Origin: Bradyrhizobium genosp. SA-3
GTDB taxonomy: Bacteria; Pseudomonadota; Alphaproteobacteria; Rhizobiales; Xanthobacteraceae
Direction of reading: 5' to 3'
Assembly: GCF_004212635.1 (NCBI RefSeq)
Contig: NZ_PSRT01000034.1
Span: forward strand, 1-64,000
Length of the DNA: 64,000 nucleotides
The notes beneath the pieces are model-generated. The model did not search any database, had not been told where the DNA came from, and worked only from the letters and a program-made list of their open reading frames with translations. Below are positions 7,495-15,656 of this stretch, piece by piece. The translations under genes and the position numbers were made by a program. Position 1 is the first letter of the stretch. Each line of letters starts with the position of its first letter.

Positions 7495-8865
7495 ATGCGC
7501 CTCGTGCTTCAGCTCGTCGCCCGTCTGCTGCTCATCGTGGCGCTGTGCCTGGGAGCAGCGACGGTGTGGGCCACGTTTGACGCCTATCGCAGTGTCGACC
7601 GGGCGACGGCGGCCTCCGCGCAGCGGGTCGCGCAGGCGCTTCAGGCGCTGTACTGGCGTGAGCTCTTGTTGCGCAGCAGCAGAGCCCGCGAGCATCTCTT
7701 GCCGGTTCCGGATTGGCGCACGCTGGAGACGATGAAGCTGATCTCGCCCGGCGTCTGCGTCGAGTTCCAGCCAGCCGCGGCGTTCGAGAAGCCGCTCTGC
7801 GGCCAGAGCCAAGGCATCGGCAAGACACCACCGCGCTGGTTCGCATCGATCGTGCCGACCTTCCTCGGCAGCCACGCCGAGGTGGTGCGGCCTGTCAGTC
7901 CCCGCGCGGCGGCCGCCGGCACGGTGGTTGCGACGCCGGACGCCGCCGCCGCAATCTCGCTCGCCTGGGAGTACATCCTCAACGTGATCGACATTGCTCT
8001 GCTGATGGCGGCGGCAATCGCTCTGCTGGCTTCGCTCGCGATCGCGCACGCGCTGGCGCCGGCACGCACCATCGTCACCGCCTTGCAGCGCATGGCGCGC
8101 GGCCAGTATCGCACGAAGCTGCCGCGCTTCCGTTCGATGGAGCTTGCGATGATCGGTAGCGCCGTCGATGCGCTCGGCGGCCGGCTGGAGGAAGCGACCG
8201 AGCAGCGCGCGGCGCTGACACGGCGGCTGATCGAGATCCGAGACGACGAACGCCGCGCGCTCGCCCGCGAGCTGCACGACGAATTCGGACAAAATCTCTC
8301 CGCTATCCTCGCCTTCGCCAATACCATCGAGACGGCGAGCGCGAAGGACGACAGGGATAGCGGCATTGCGCAGGATGCGCGCATGATCTCGCAGGCCACC
8401 CATCATCTGATGGCCTCGCTGCGCGATGCCTTGAAGCGGCTGCGCAATCCCCTGCCCGAGGAGCTTGGGCTCGAGGCCAGTCTCGTCAATCTCGTCGACA
8501 GCTGGCGCTCGCAGAGCGCGGCGCGGCCGACGATCCAGCTCGACCTCAGGGGTGATCTCACCGACATCAGCGGACCGGCGGCCACCACCGCCTATCGCGT
8601 GGCGCAGGAATGCCTGACCAATGCCCTGCGCCACGGCTCGGCGCGCGAGATCTCGTTGCGGATCGAGCGCCAAGCCGGCGAGGACGACGCACTCCTGATC
8701 CGTGTCGAGGACGACGGCGGCGGCGATGCGGAGCGCGTCGCGCAATCGGCCGGCTTCGGCCTCACCGGCATCCGCGAACGTGTTGCAGCCGCCGGTGGAT
8801 CGCTCTCGATCCTGCCAGCGACCCGGGGCCTCAGTGTGGCCGCCACCATCCCGCTCGCCGCGTGA
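7495..8865 (+). CDS. Membrane sensor histidine kinase, HisKA_3 type
   Basis: The 456-residue protein has an N-terminal membrane helix (about 5-27), a periplasmic domain of LapD/MoxY type with two cysteines (88 and 102), and a second helix (about 162-186). A HAMP-like linker, a HisKA_3 dimerisation helix with phospho-acceptor His261 in ELHDEFGQNLSAI, and a HATPase domain ending GFGLTGIRERVAAAGG follow. This is the NarX/UhpB/DegS class. The ATG at 7495 follows GGGGGTGA. Its stop lies seven bases before the response regulator start, so the pair is one operon. Signal unknown; the cysteine pair could be redox sensitive. Confidence 0.9.
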   Translation: MRLVLQLVARLLLIVALCLGAATVWATFDAYRSVDRATAASAQRVAQALQALYWRELLLRSSRAREHLLPVPDWRTLETMKLISPGVCVEFQPAAAFEKPLCGQSQGIGKTPPRWFASIVPTFLGSHAEVVRPVSPRAAAAGTVVATPDAAAAISLAWEYILNVIDIALLMAAAIALLASLAIAHALAPARTIVTALQRMARGQYRTKLPRFRSMELAMIGSAVDALGGRLEEATEQRAALTRRLIEIRDDERRALARELHDEFGQNLSAILAFANTIETASAKDDRDSGIAQDARMISQATHHLMASLRDALKRLRNPLPEELGLEASLVNLVDSWRSQSAARPTIQLDLRGDLTDISGPAATTAYRVAQECLTNALRHGSAREISLRIERQAGEDDALLIRVEDDGGGDAERVAQSAGFGLTGIRERVAAAGGSLSILPATRGLSVAATIPLAA

Positions 8866-8872
8866 GGCCGAG

Positions 8873-9526
8873 ATGAGCGAGGTTGCGGCAACAGGAATCT
8901 CCGTGCTGCTGGTCGACGACCACCCCATCGTGCGGCAAGGCTACCGGCGCGTGCTGGAAAGCCAGGGCGATCTTCGCGTCGTGGCGGAAGCCGACAACGC
9001 CGCGGACGCCTATGGCGCCTTCAAGGCGCACGATCCCGACGTCGTCGTGCTTGATATCTCGATGCCCGGCGCGAGCGGGCTGGAGGCAATCCGCAACATC
9101 CGTGCGCGCAGCCCGCGGGCGCGCATCCTCGTCTTCACCATGCACAACGAAGCCGTGCTGGTGAAAGCCGCCTTCGGCGCCGGCGCCTCTGGCTTCGTCA
9201 CCAAGAGCAGCGAGCCGTCGGCAGTCGTGAATGCGATCCGCAGCGTGGCGCGCGGCGAGCGCGCCATGAGCGACGACATCGCGCATATTTTAGCCGAGGA
9301 CAGCCTGTCGCCGACCGGTTCGGCGCTGGATCAACTGGGCGAGCGCGAGATCGAGATCCTGCGCCAGTTCGCCGGCGGCGCCACCACCGAGCAGATCGCA
9401 ACGCATCTCAATCTCAGTGTGAAGACGGTGCAGAACTATCACTATCTGATCAAGTCGAAGACGGGCGCGCGCACGGACGCGCAACTCGTGCGGCTTGCGG
9501 CGTCGTGCGGGTTGACGAGGATCTAG
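8873..9526 (+). CDS. NarL/FixJ-family response regulator
   Basis: The 217-residue protein has a receiver domain with the acidic pair in LLVDDHP, phospho-acceptor Asp61 in VVVLDISMPG, the conserved Thr in LVFTMH and Lys in FVTKSS. A LuxR-type helix-turn-helix (LGEREIEILRQFAGGATTEQIA, then LSVKTVQNYHYLIKSKTG) follows. It is the cognate partner of the kinase just upstream; GAGG precedes the start. Targets are unknown. The divergent MotA-like operon is the nearest candidate, since both promoters share the region 7282-7494. Confidence 0.92.
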   Translation: MSEVAATGISVLLVDDHPIVRQGYRRVLESQGDLRVVAEADNAADAYGAFKAHDPDVVVLDISMPGASGLEAIRNIRARSPRARILVFTMHNEAVLVKAAFGAGASGFVTKSSEPSAVVNAIRSVARGERAMSDDIAHILAEDSLSPTGSALDQLGEREIEILRQFAGGATTEQIATHLNLSVKTVQNYHYLIKSKTGARTDAQLVRLAASCGLTRI

Positions 9527-9585
9527 CAGCAGAGCTGCCACATCTCTTCAGTCCCTTGAACCTTCTCGATGTGCCGAGCGGAATG

Positions 9586-9600
9586 GAACGGAGACCGTTC
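9586..9600. promoter_or_regulatory. 15-bp inverted repeat upstream of 9637 gene
   Basis: GAACGG-AGA-CCGTTC is a perfect 6-bp inverted repeat 36 bases before the ATG at 9637 and 60 bases after the response regulator stop. It could be an operator or a small hairpin; nothing else supports either. Confidence 0.3.
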
Positions 9601-9636
9601 AGTTTCGGTTAGCAACGGAGTGAAGGAGTAACGGTC

Positions 9637-9942
9637 ATGAGTAAGGGTCATCACAAAACAGTCGACCATCCCCCGATCATCACAGTAGGCGAGCTTATTG
9701 ACGAGCTTTGCCGCCTGCCGGACACCGCCGTCGTCCACTTCCGCTGCCCAATGCTCGATCAGGAACTCACATTCTACAGTCTTCGAAAGCGGTCGAAGGA
9801 CGTCGTTGAAATCGCGGTCAATGCAGATCCGGAGAGTCCGCCGGTCGTGCCCTCGTCCGACCCTGCTTTCCACACGCGAAGACACCAGGCTTCCTCGCCC
9901 TCGCTTCGCGACGGCCCCCTGCTCCACAAGGCGAGAGGTTGA
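9637..9942 (+). CDS. Hypothetical protein, 101 residues
   Basis: A strong AAGGAG precedes the ATG by eight bases. The N-terminal half looks folded (TVGELIDELCRLPDTAVVHF, then TFYSLRKRSKDVVEIAVN), suggesting an alpha/beta unit. The last 35 residues are Ser/Pro/His-rich and probably disordered. The pattern V-G-E-L-I-x-x-L-x-x-L-P-x-D-x-x-V resembles small conserved rhizobial proteins of unknown role. No membrane segment. A single-gene unit between the two-component system and a convergent TetR gene. Confidence 0.6.
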   Translation: MSKGHHKTVDHPPIITVGELIDELCRLPDTAVVHFRCPMLDQELTFYSLRKRSKDVVEIAVNADPESPPVVPSSDPAFHTRRHQASSPSLRDGPLLHKARG

Positions 9943-9976
9943 TTAGCCGCACCGCTTTTGAAGGGATCCTGCGGCT

Positions 9977-10564
9977 TTAGGCCGCCTCCAGCCCACGCAG
10001 CAGCAGCGCCAGCGTCGCATCGACGCGCGCGGAGAGATCGGCATCCTTCCACTCGTCGGCATGGGCCGGATGGTGGAAGCGGACGGTGGCATCGAAGATG
10101 GCGCGCGCAGTGGTCTTGACGTCCTCCACCTCGAATACGCCCTGCTTGACGCCGTCGGTCAGGATCGCTGCGATCTGGTCGATCATGGTGTCCTTGTGAC
10201 ATTTGACGGCCGCACAGGCCTCGCGCGCCAGCGTCAGATAAGTCTGGAACATCTCGGGGTCGTCGAGCACGCGCGAACGCTTGGCGGCGAACAGCATGCG
10301 CAACCAGCGATCGAGCCTGTCAGGCGCGGGGCCCTGCTCCCCGGCGATCGCGCGCAACGGCGCGTCGATGCGGTCGAGCCAGCGTTTGGCAACGGCCTCG
10401 CGCAGCGAGGCCTTGCTCGGGAAATGGCGATAGACGCTGCCGTGGCTCACATCGAGCGCACGGGCAACGTCGACCACCGTGGCCTTGGCAAGTCCGAAGC
10501 GCCTGAGCACGTCCTCGGTGACTTCGAGGATCCGCTCCGGCGTCAAGACAATAGCTTCATTCAT
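9977..10564 (-). CDS. TetR-family transcriptional regulator
   Basis: The 195-residue protein has the TetR N-terminal helix-turn-helix (about 10-57): ILEVTEDVLRRFGLAKATV, VARALDVSHGSVYRHFPSK and ASLREAV. An all-helical ligand-binding part follows. It is probably a repressor acting as a dimer. The only clear palindromic operator nearby lies at 10896-10917, overlapping a leftward promoter that would read a 33-codon gene and then this one, so autoregulation is likely. Ligand and other targets are unknown. Confidence 0.9.
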   Translation of the reverse strand: MNEAIVLTPERILEVTEDVLRRFGLAKATVVDVARALDVSHGSVYRHFPSKASLREAVAKRWLDRIDAPLRAIAGEQGPAPDRLDRWLRMLFAAKRSRVLDDPEMFQTYLTLAREACAAVKCHKDTMIDQIAAILTDGVKQGVFEVEDVKTTARAIFDATVRFHHPAHADEWKDADLSARVDATLALLLRGLEAA

Positions 10565-10654
10565 GCCAGCACCATGTTCCCGTTCAGGGCTCAGTTACCC
10601 GGCAGTAGGACCGCTTCCGAAGCGCCCTGGCCGGTCGTTCGGAAAGCCTATGCC

Positions 10655-10756
10655 TTAATGAGGCAGTTTTGCAGCCTGCGCCGCGATCTGGCGCGCCACC
10701 AGCAAATTGAGCCAATGCCCAATCACGCCGGTAAAATTGAGGATTTCGGTCGTCAT
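10655..10756 (-). CDS. Candidate 33-residue protein upstream of the TetR gene
   Basis: A frame too short for usual gene callers starts MTTEILNFTGVIGHWLNLL and ends AAQAAKLPH. It is one amphipathic to hydrophobic helix with a polar tail. GGAGA lies nine bases before the ATG. It sits between a good leftward promoter with an operator (10880-10917) and the TetR gene in the same direction, 90 bases ahead of it. This suggests a leader peptide or tiny membrane protein co-transcribed with the repressor. No family recognised; coding status needs conservation data. Confidence 0.42.
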   Translation of the reverse strand: MTTEILNFTGVIGHWLNLLVARQIAAQAAKLPH

Positions 10757-10879
10757 TGTCTTAAGTCTCCATTCGTCCGCGGTCCCCGTTCTTCAATCCA
10801 CCCTCCGATCCGAACTTGCTTCGGATGTCGGGCTCCCCGGGGCTTGTCGCGGGACGCCCAATCGGAGCGTCCGGAGAGG

Positions 10880-10917
10880 GATATACACCTCTCGATGACA
10901 GATTTCAATATCTGTCA
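10880..10917 (-). promoter_or_regulatory. Leftward promoter overlapped by a palindromic operator
   Basis: Read on the minus strand, TTGAAA (10908-10903) and TATATC (10885-10880) are separated by exactly 17 bases, a good sigma-70-type promoter. The -35 box lies inside a perfect 22-bp inverted repeat at 10896-10917, with arms TGACAGAT and ATCTGTCA and a six-base centre. This is the size and symmetry expected of a TetR-family operator, placed where binding would block RNA polymerase. Downstream are the 33-codon gene and the TetR gene. Predicted by eye. Confidence 0.6.
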
Positions 10918-11129
10918 GTCAATGATCCGTGATTGATAGCCAATTTTTGCTCCGGCGCAGGCTCGCCCCGCCCGACCGGTGGATAGTTGCCCCCGTACCC
11001 AGCTCCCTGAGCCGGATCGTTTGTTTCGCCCTCCCCGCTCTGCTAAATCGCGGCGTAAAAAGCATTTTGGCCGGAGCCCACGCCCCCAGCATCCCCAGGG
11101 GTGTCCCGCCCACCTCTTGGAGCCGTCAG
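10918..11129. other. Upstream region of purB, no gene seen
   Basis: Between the palindrome and the purB start no convincing frame or RNA element is seen. An open frame covers much of it in phase with purB, but its residues look non-coding. It must contain the purB promoter, which I could not place with confidence. Confidence 0.4.
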
Positions 11130-12437
11130 ATGATTCCCCGCTATACTCGCCCGGAAATGGCCTCGATCTGGGAGCCGCAGACCCGGTTCAAGATCTGGTT
11201 CGAGATCGAGGCGCATGCGGCGGACGCGCTCGCCGAGCTCGGCACCATCCCCAAGGAGGCCGCCAAGACCGTCTGGGCCAAGGCCAAGGACGCCACGTTC
11301 GACGTCGCCCGCATCGACGAGATCGAGCGCGAGACCAAGCACGACGTCATCGCCTTCCTCACCCACCTTGCCGAGATCGTCGGCCCCGAAGCGCGGTTCG
11401 TGCACCAGGGCATGACCTCCTCCGACGTGCTCGACACCTGCCTCAACGTCCAGCTCACCCGCGCCGCCGACCTGTTGCTCGCCGATCTCGACAAGGTGCT
11501 CGCCGCCCTGAAGAAGCGCGCCTTCGAGCACAAGATGACGCCGACCATCGGCCGCAGCCACGGCATCCATGCCGAGCCGGTCACCTTCGGCCTCAAGCTC
11601 GCTTATGCCTATGCTGAATTCTCGCGCGCCAAGGAACGCCTGATCGCGGCGCGCAAGGAGGTTGCGACCTGCGCCATCTCCGGCGCCGTCGGCACATTCG
11701 CGCAGATCGATCCCCGCGTCGAAGCGCACGTCGCCAAGGCCATGGGCCTCGTGCCGGAGCCGATCTCGACGCAGGTGATCCCGCGCGACCGTCATGCGAT
11801 GTATTTCTCGACGCTTGGCGTGATCGCCTCCTCGATCGAGCGCATCGCGGTGGAGATCCGCCACATGCAGCGCACCGAGGTGCTGGAGGCCGAAGAGTTC
11901 TTCTCGGAGGGACAGAAGGGCTCGTCCGCGATGCCGCACAAGCGCAATCCGGTGCTGTCGGAAAACCTCACCGGCCTCTCCCGCATGGTGCGGGCCTATG
12001 TGACGCCGGCGCTGGAGAACGTCGTGCTCTGGCACGAGCGCGACATCTCGCACTCTTCCGCCGAGCGCATGATGGGGCCCGATGCGACGGTGACCCTCGA
12101 CTTCGCGCTGGTGCGCCTCGCCGGCCTGATCGACAAGCTGCTGGTGTACCCCGCCAACATGCAGAAGAACCTCGACCGCCTCGGCGGCCTCGTGCACTCC
12201 CAGCGCGTGCTGCTGGCGTTGACGCAGAAGGGCGCCAGCCGCGAGGACGCCTACAAGCTCGTGCAGCGCAACGCGATGCCGGTCTGGCGCGGCGAAGGCG
12301 ATTTCCTCCAGCTCCTGAAGAAGGACACTGAGGTGAAGAAGTATCTCACCGACGCCGAGATCGAGGAGCAGTTCGACCTCGGCTATCACCTCAAGCACGT
12401 CGATACGATCTTCAAGCGCGTGTTCGGGGAGTCGTAG
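11130..12437 (+). CDS. purB: Adenylosuccinate lyase
   Basis: Cleaves SAICAR to AICAR and adenylosuccinate to AMP in purine synthesis. The 435-residue length fits the shorter PurB class. Visible markers are MIPRYTRPEM at the start, HQGMTSSDVLDT, TIGRSHGIHAEP with the catalytic His, and the fumarase/aspartase-superfamily signature SSAMPHKRNPVLSE. The ATG at 11130 follows GGAG and matches the usual N-terminus. It lies far from the other pur genes of the window (37-51 kb), which are on the opposite strand. Assignment is certain. Confidence 0.97.
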   Translation: MIPRYTRPEMASIWEPQTRFKIWFEIEAHAADALAELGTIPKEAAKTVWAKAKDATFDVARIDEIERETKHDVIAFLTHLAEIVGPEARFVHQGMTSSDVLDTCLNVQLTRAADLLLADLDKVLAALKKRAFEHKMTPTIGRSHGIHAEPVTFGLKLAYAYAEFSRAKERLIAARKEVATCAISGAVGTFAQIDPRVEAHVAKAMGLVPEPISTQVIPRDRHAMYFSTLGVIASSIERIAVEIRHMQRTEVLEAEEFFSEGQKGSSAMPHKRNPVLSENLTGLSRMVRAYVTPALENVVLWHERDISHSSAERMMGPDATVTLDFALVRLAGLIDKLLVYPANMQKNLDRLGGLVHSQRVLLALTQKGASREDAYKLVQRNAMPVWRGEGDFLQLLKKDTEVKKYLTDAEIEEQFDLGYHLKHVDTIFKRVFGES

Positions 12438-12440
12438 GAT

Positions 12441-12582
12441 CGTAGGGTGGGTTAGCCTTGCGGCTGCGCGAAACGCAGTCCGCTGGGCGTAACCCACCTC
12501 TTTCGCGTCCGCGGAGACAAACAGTGGTGGGTTACGCCGAGCAGATGCGCGTTGCGCATCTGCAGGGCGAACCCACCCTACG
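12441..12582. repeat. Nested palindromic intergenic repeat
   Basis: The element is bounded by a perfect 13-bp inverted repeat (CGTAGGGTGGGTT at 12441-12453, AACCCACCCTACG at 12570-12582). A second 13-bp pair (GGCGTAACCCACC / GGTGGGTTACGCC) and a GCAGATGCGC / GCGCATCTGC hairpin lie inside. It fills the gap between purB and the amidohydrolase gene. GTAGGGTGGGTT-ended repeats are widespread in bacterial genomes; no coding capacity is seen. Confidence 0.8.
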
Positions 12583-12609
12583 AGCAACAACAAAAACGGA
12601 CCCCACCCA

Positions 12610-13782
12610 ATGCCCATCGTCAACCGCATCGCCGCCCTGTCCGACGAAATGGCCGCCTGGCGCCATGACTTCCACGAGAACCCCGAGTTGCTCTACGAAG
12701 TCCACCGCACCGCCGGCATCGTCGCCGACAAGCTGCGCGAGTTCGGCTGTGACGAGGTGGTGACGGGCATCGGCCGCACCGGCGTGGTCGGCGTGATCCG
12801 CGGCCGCAAGTCGGCCTCCGGCAAGACCATCGGCCTGCGCGCCGATATGGACGCGCTGCCGATCATGGAAACCTCGGGCGTGCCTTATGCGTCGAAGGTC
12901 CCCGGCAAGATGCACGCCTGCGGTCATGACGGCCACACCGCGATGCTGCTCGGTGCCGCCAAATATCTCGCCGAGACGCGCAATTTCGACGGCACTGCGA
13001 TCATGATCTTCCAGCCCGCCGAGGAAGGCGGCGGCGGTGGCAAGGCCATGGTCGAGGACGGGCTGATGACGCGCTGGAACATCCAGGAGGTCTACGGCAT
13101 GCACAACATGCCCGGCCTGCCGGAAGGCCATTTCGCAACCACCGCCGGCGCGATGCTTGCATCTTCCGACAACATTCAGATCACGGTCCACGGCAAGGGC
13201 GGCCACGCCGGCGCCGGCCCGCACAAATCGATCGACAGCGTGCTGATCGGCTCGCAGATCGTCAACGCGCTGCAATCGATCGTCGCGCGCAACGTCGATC
13301 CGCTGAAGTCCGCCGTCATCTCGATTACGCTATTCCACTCCGGCACAGCCTTCAACATCATCCCCGAAATCGCCGAGCTCGCCGGCACCGTGCGCACGCT
13401 CGATCCTGAGGTGCGCGATCTCGTCGAGCGCCGCATCGGCGAAGTCGCCGACAGCGTCGCCCGCGCCTATGGCGGCTCGGCCGAGACGAAATACACGCGG
13501 ATGTATCCGGTGACGATGAACCATGCGCGCGAGGCCGGCATCGCCGCCGAGGTCGCCCGCGACATCGTCGGCACCGAGCGCGTCAACGACAAGTTTATCC
13601 CGATGATGGGGGCCGAGGATTTTTCGTTCATGCTGGAAGCGCGTCCCGGCGCGATGATCCTGGTCGGCATGGGCGACGGCAACGAGTGCCATCACCCGGC
13701 CTACGTCTTCAACGACAACATTTTGGGCCACGGCGCGTCGTACTGGGTGCGCCTGATCGAGACGCGGATGCCGGCGGGATAG
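12610..13782 (+). CDS. M20-family amidohydrolase (hippurate hydrolase-like)
   Basis: The 390-residue protein belongs to the M20D metallopeptidase group, which deacylates N-acyl amino acids such as hippurate or IAA conjugates using two metal ions. Visible: WRHDFHENPEL near the N-terminus, LRADMDALPI, the metal-binding HACGHDGHTAM, the acidic FQPAEEG, a dimerisation-domain HGKGGHAG segment and the C-terminal metal ligand region ECHHPAY. No signal peptide, so cytoplasmic. Exact substrate is not predictable. Stands alone behind a repeat element. Confidence 0.92.
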   Translation: MPIVNRIAALSDEMAAWRHDFHENPELLYEVHRTAGIVADKLREFGCDEVVTGIGRTGVVGVIRGRKSASGKTIGLRADMDALPIMETSGVPYASKVPGKMHACGHDGHTAMLLGAAKYLAETRNFDGTAIMIFQPAEEGGGGGKAMVEDGLMTRWNIQEVYGMHNMPGLPEGHFATTAGAMLASSDNIQITVHGKGGHAGAGPHKSIDSVLIGSQIVNALQSIVARNVDPLKSAVISITLFHSGTAFNIIPEIAELAGTVRTLDPEVRDLVERRIGEVADSVARAYGGSAETKYTRMYPVTMNHAREAGIAAEVARDIVGTERVNDKFIPMMGAEDFSFMLEARPGAMILVGMGDGNECHHPAYVFNDNILGHGASYWVRLIETRMPAG

Positions 13783-13806
13783 CGCCCCGCCCCGGCGCCG
13801 TCCGTT

Positions 13807-15606
13807 TCAATTGCAAACCTCAGTCAAGCCGCCGCCGTTGACGGCGACGCTTGGCGATCGTCCCAATTTGCACCCGGGACGAAGCGGCCGGCAGCCGGCA
13901 TTCGTACAGACGATCTGGCCCGACGAAGTGGCTTGCGGCGCTGCTGGCGATGACTCGCCTTTCTTCCGTTCCGAGTCGCGCCTTGCGGACTCATCGCGCG
14001 TCGCGACGGGCTTCTTCTCGGGGATCTTTTCGCACTCGTTGTCGTCGCTGACACGGTAGCCTGCCCGGCATGTGATCTTGCTGCATTGGTCGCCATCGGC
14101 CCTGAAGCCATGATCGCAGACTAGTGGGCAGACCCGCCCCGACTTCGCTTTGAGGGCGTCGAACACGTCCGGGCTGGCAAGCTTCACGTCGAATTTCGTA
14201 CCGGCGTATTTGTTGAACAGCGTCAGCGAACGCTGTGCCGTCTCGCTCCAGTCGCTATTCGGCTCAGTCTTCATGCAGCCGACGCGGCGCAGTTCGAGTT
14301 GGACCGATTTCGCGAGATCGGCGGGCGGCGGAGAATTGGACGGGGGCGACAGCGCAGCAACCTTCCGGCCTTCGGCGCCCGCGGCCTGCTTCGCCGCGGC
14401 CTCAGCCGCTGCCTTTTCGACCGCCTGCTTCTCCGCGAGCGACTTAGCGGCCGCGGCCTCCGCCGCCTTGCGCTCGCGTTCGGCCGCTTCAGCCTTCGCC
14501 TGCTCGATCTGCTTTTGCTTCTCCGCAGCGATCCGCGCATCTTCGGCAGCTTTCGCGGCGGCCGCGGCTTTTTCCAGCTCCGCCTTCTGAGCGCGTTCTG
14601 CGGCGAGCTTCACCTTTTCCTGCTCGGCCAGCCGCGCCTTCTCCGTCGCCGCCGTGCGCTCCTCCTCGGCGGCAATCTTCTTCAACTGCACGCGGGCAAG
14701 GTTGGCGTAAAAGCCGTCCGGATAGGTCTGCAGAAATGCTTCCCAGGCCTCACGGAGCCCAGCCTGAAGGGCAAGCTCGTAGTCTCTGCGCACGCTGTCC
14801 TGCGGATTGGCTTGCGGACCGGCAACGGCCGCCGGCTTCGCCGGCACCAGCGGCACGTCGTCGCCGCCGAGGGAACCATAGACATACGGCTCCTGCTTGT
14901 AGCTGGTGGCCTTGAGCACATCGTCGCGGACGAATCCAAAGGCCTTGCGCAGGTCTAGCCCGGGTTTCGGCAGATGGTCGCTCAATGCCACCGCAAACGG
15001 GCTGTTGCGGGAGTCACCATCCGACGCCGTCGAGCCGGCCTTGGCCGCGAACGCAATCATCGTGTTCGGACTAGTCGGCTCGACCTTGGCAAGCCCGCGG
15101 CCGATTGCGCGCGAGGCCACCGTGCGCTTCATCGTCTTGGCAAACGGATTGTCTCGGCACGCATCGAGAATGACGAGCCGCAGCTGTTTGGCCGGCTCGA
15201 TGCTCACCAGCACGCGATCGATCGGCAACGCCTCGTCGTAGACGTCGGTGTCGGTCTCGAGCGCGGCATCGGTCGGGATCAGATAGTTGGTGCCGTCCAG
15301 CTCCATGCCGTGGCCCGCATAGTAGACGATCGCGACATCGGCATCGCGCGTCCGCGCGCCGAATTCGCGCAGCGCCTTGCGCATCTCAGGCGCGTTCAAA
15401 TCTTGCCTGACGTCGACAGTGTCGAAGCCGGCCTTCCTCAGCATGGCGCCGATCAAGCCGGCGTCGTTCACCGGATTGGCAAGCTTCGGCACGCTCTTGT
15501 AAGCGGAATTGCCGATGACGAGCGCGACCCGCTTCTCGGCCTGCGCCGGCGCGCATGTGCAGAGAATTGTCAAAGCCAGTGCGTAGAAGAAGCGGACGAT
15601 ATTCAC
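13807..15606 (-). CDS. Exported caspase-family (C14) protein, copy 2
   Basis: The 599-residue protein has a signal peptide (VNIVRFFYALALTILCTCAPAQA) and a caspase p20-like domain with the His/Cys dyad His99 (YYAGHG) and Cys150 (LDACRDNPF). A long Ala/Glu/Lys coiled coil (roughly 270-400), a peptidoglycan-binding-like helix bundle (VQLELRRVGC, WSETAQRSLTLFNKYAG) and a Cys-rich tail follow. The GTG start at 15606 is chosen by AGGTGA and by alignment to its neighbour; the frame is open to 15978. It lies 50 bases downstream of a close paralogue in the same direction. Likely periplasmic; substrates unknown. Confidence 0.88.
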   Translation of the reverse strand: MNIVRFFYALALTILCTCAPAQAEKRVALVIGNSAYKSVPKLANPVNDAGLIGAMLRKAGFDTVDVRQDLNAPEMRKALREFGARTRDADVAIVYYAGHGMELDGTNYLIPTDAALETDTDVYDEALPIDRVLVSIEPAKQLRLVILDACRDNPFAKTMKRTVASRAIGRGLAKVEPTSPNTMIAFAAKAGSTASDGDSRNSPFAVALSDHLPKPGLDLRKAFGFVRDDVLKATSYKQEPYVYGSLGGDDVPLVPAKPAAVAGPQANPQDSVRRDYELALQAGLREAWEAFLQTYPDGFYANLARVQLKKIAAEEERTAATEKARLAEQEKVKLAAERAQKAELEKAAAAAKAAEDARIAAEKQKQIEQAKAEAAERERKAAEAAAAKSLAEKQAVEKAAAEAAAKQAAGAEGRKVAALSPPSNSPPPADLAKSVQLELRRVGCMKTEPNSDWSETAQRSLTLFNKYAGTKFDVKLASPDVFDALKAKSGRVCPLVCDHGFRADGDQCSKITCRAGYRVSDDNECEKIPEKKPVATRDESARRDSERKKGESSPAAPQATSSGQIVCTNAGCRPLRPGCKLGRSPSVAVNGGGLTEVCN

Positions 15607-15656
15607 GCAATCACCTGCAGGGCCTTGATGAATTTGCATTAAACGGGTCAGGTAAG

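Noticed and set aside
9943..9976. A terminator between the 9637 gene and the TetR gene
   Set aside because: The 34-base gap between convergent genes has no inverted repeat long enough.
10707..10898. A 63-codon plus-strand frame in the TetR-purB gap
   Set aside because: No ribosome site; it runs antisense to the better-supported 33-codon gene and promoter.
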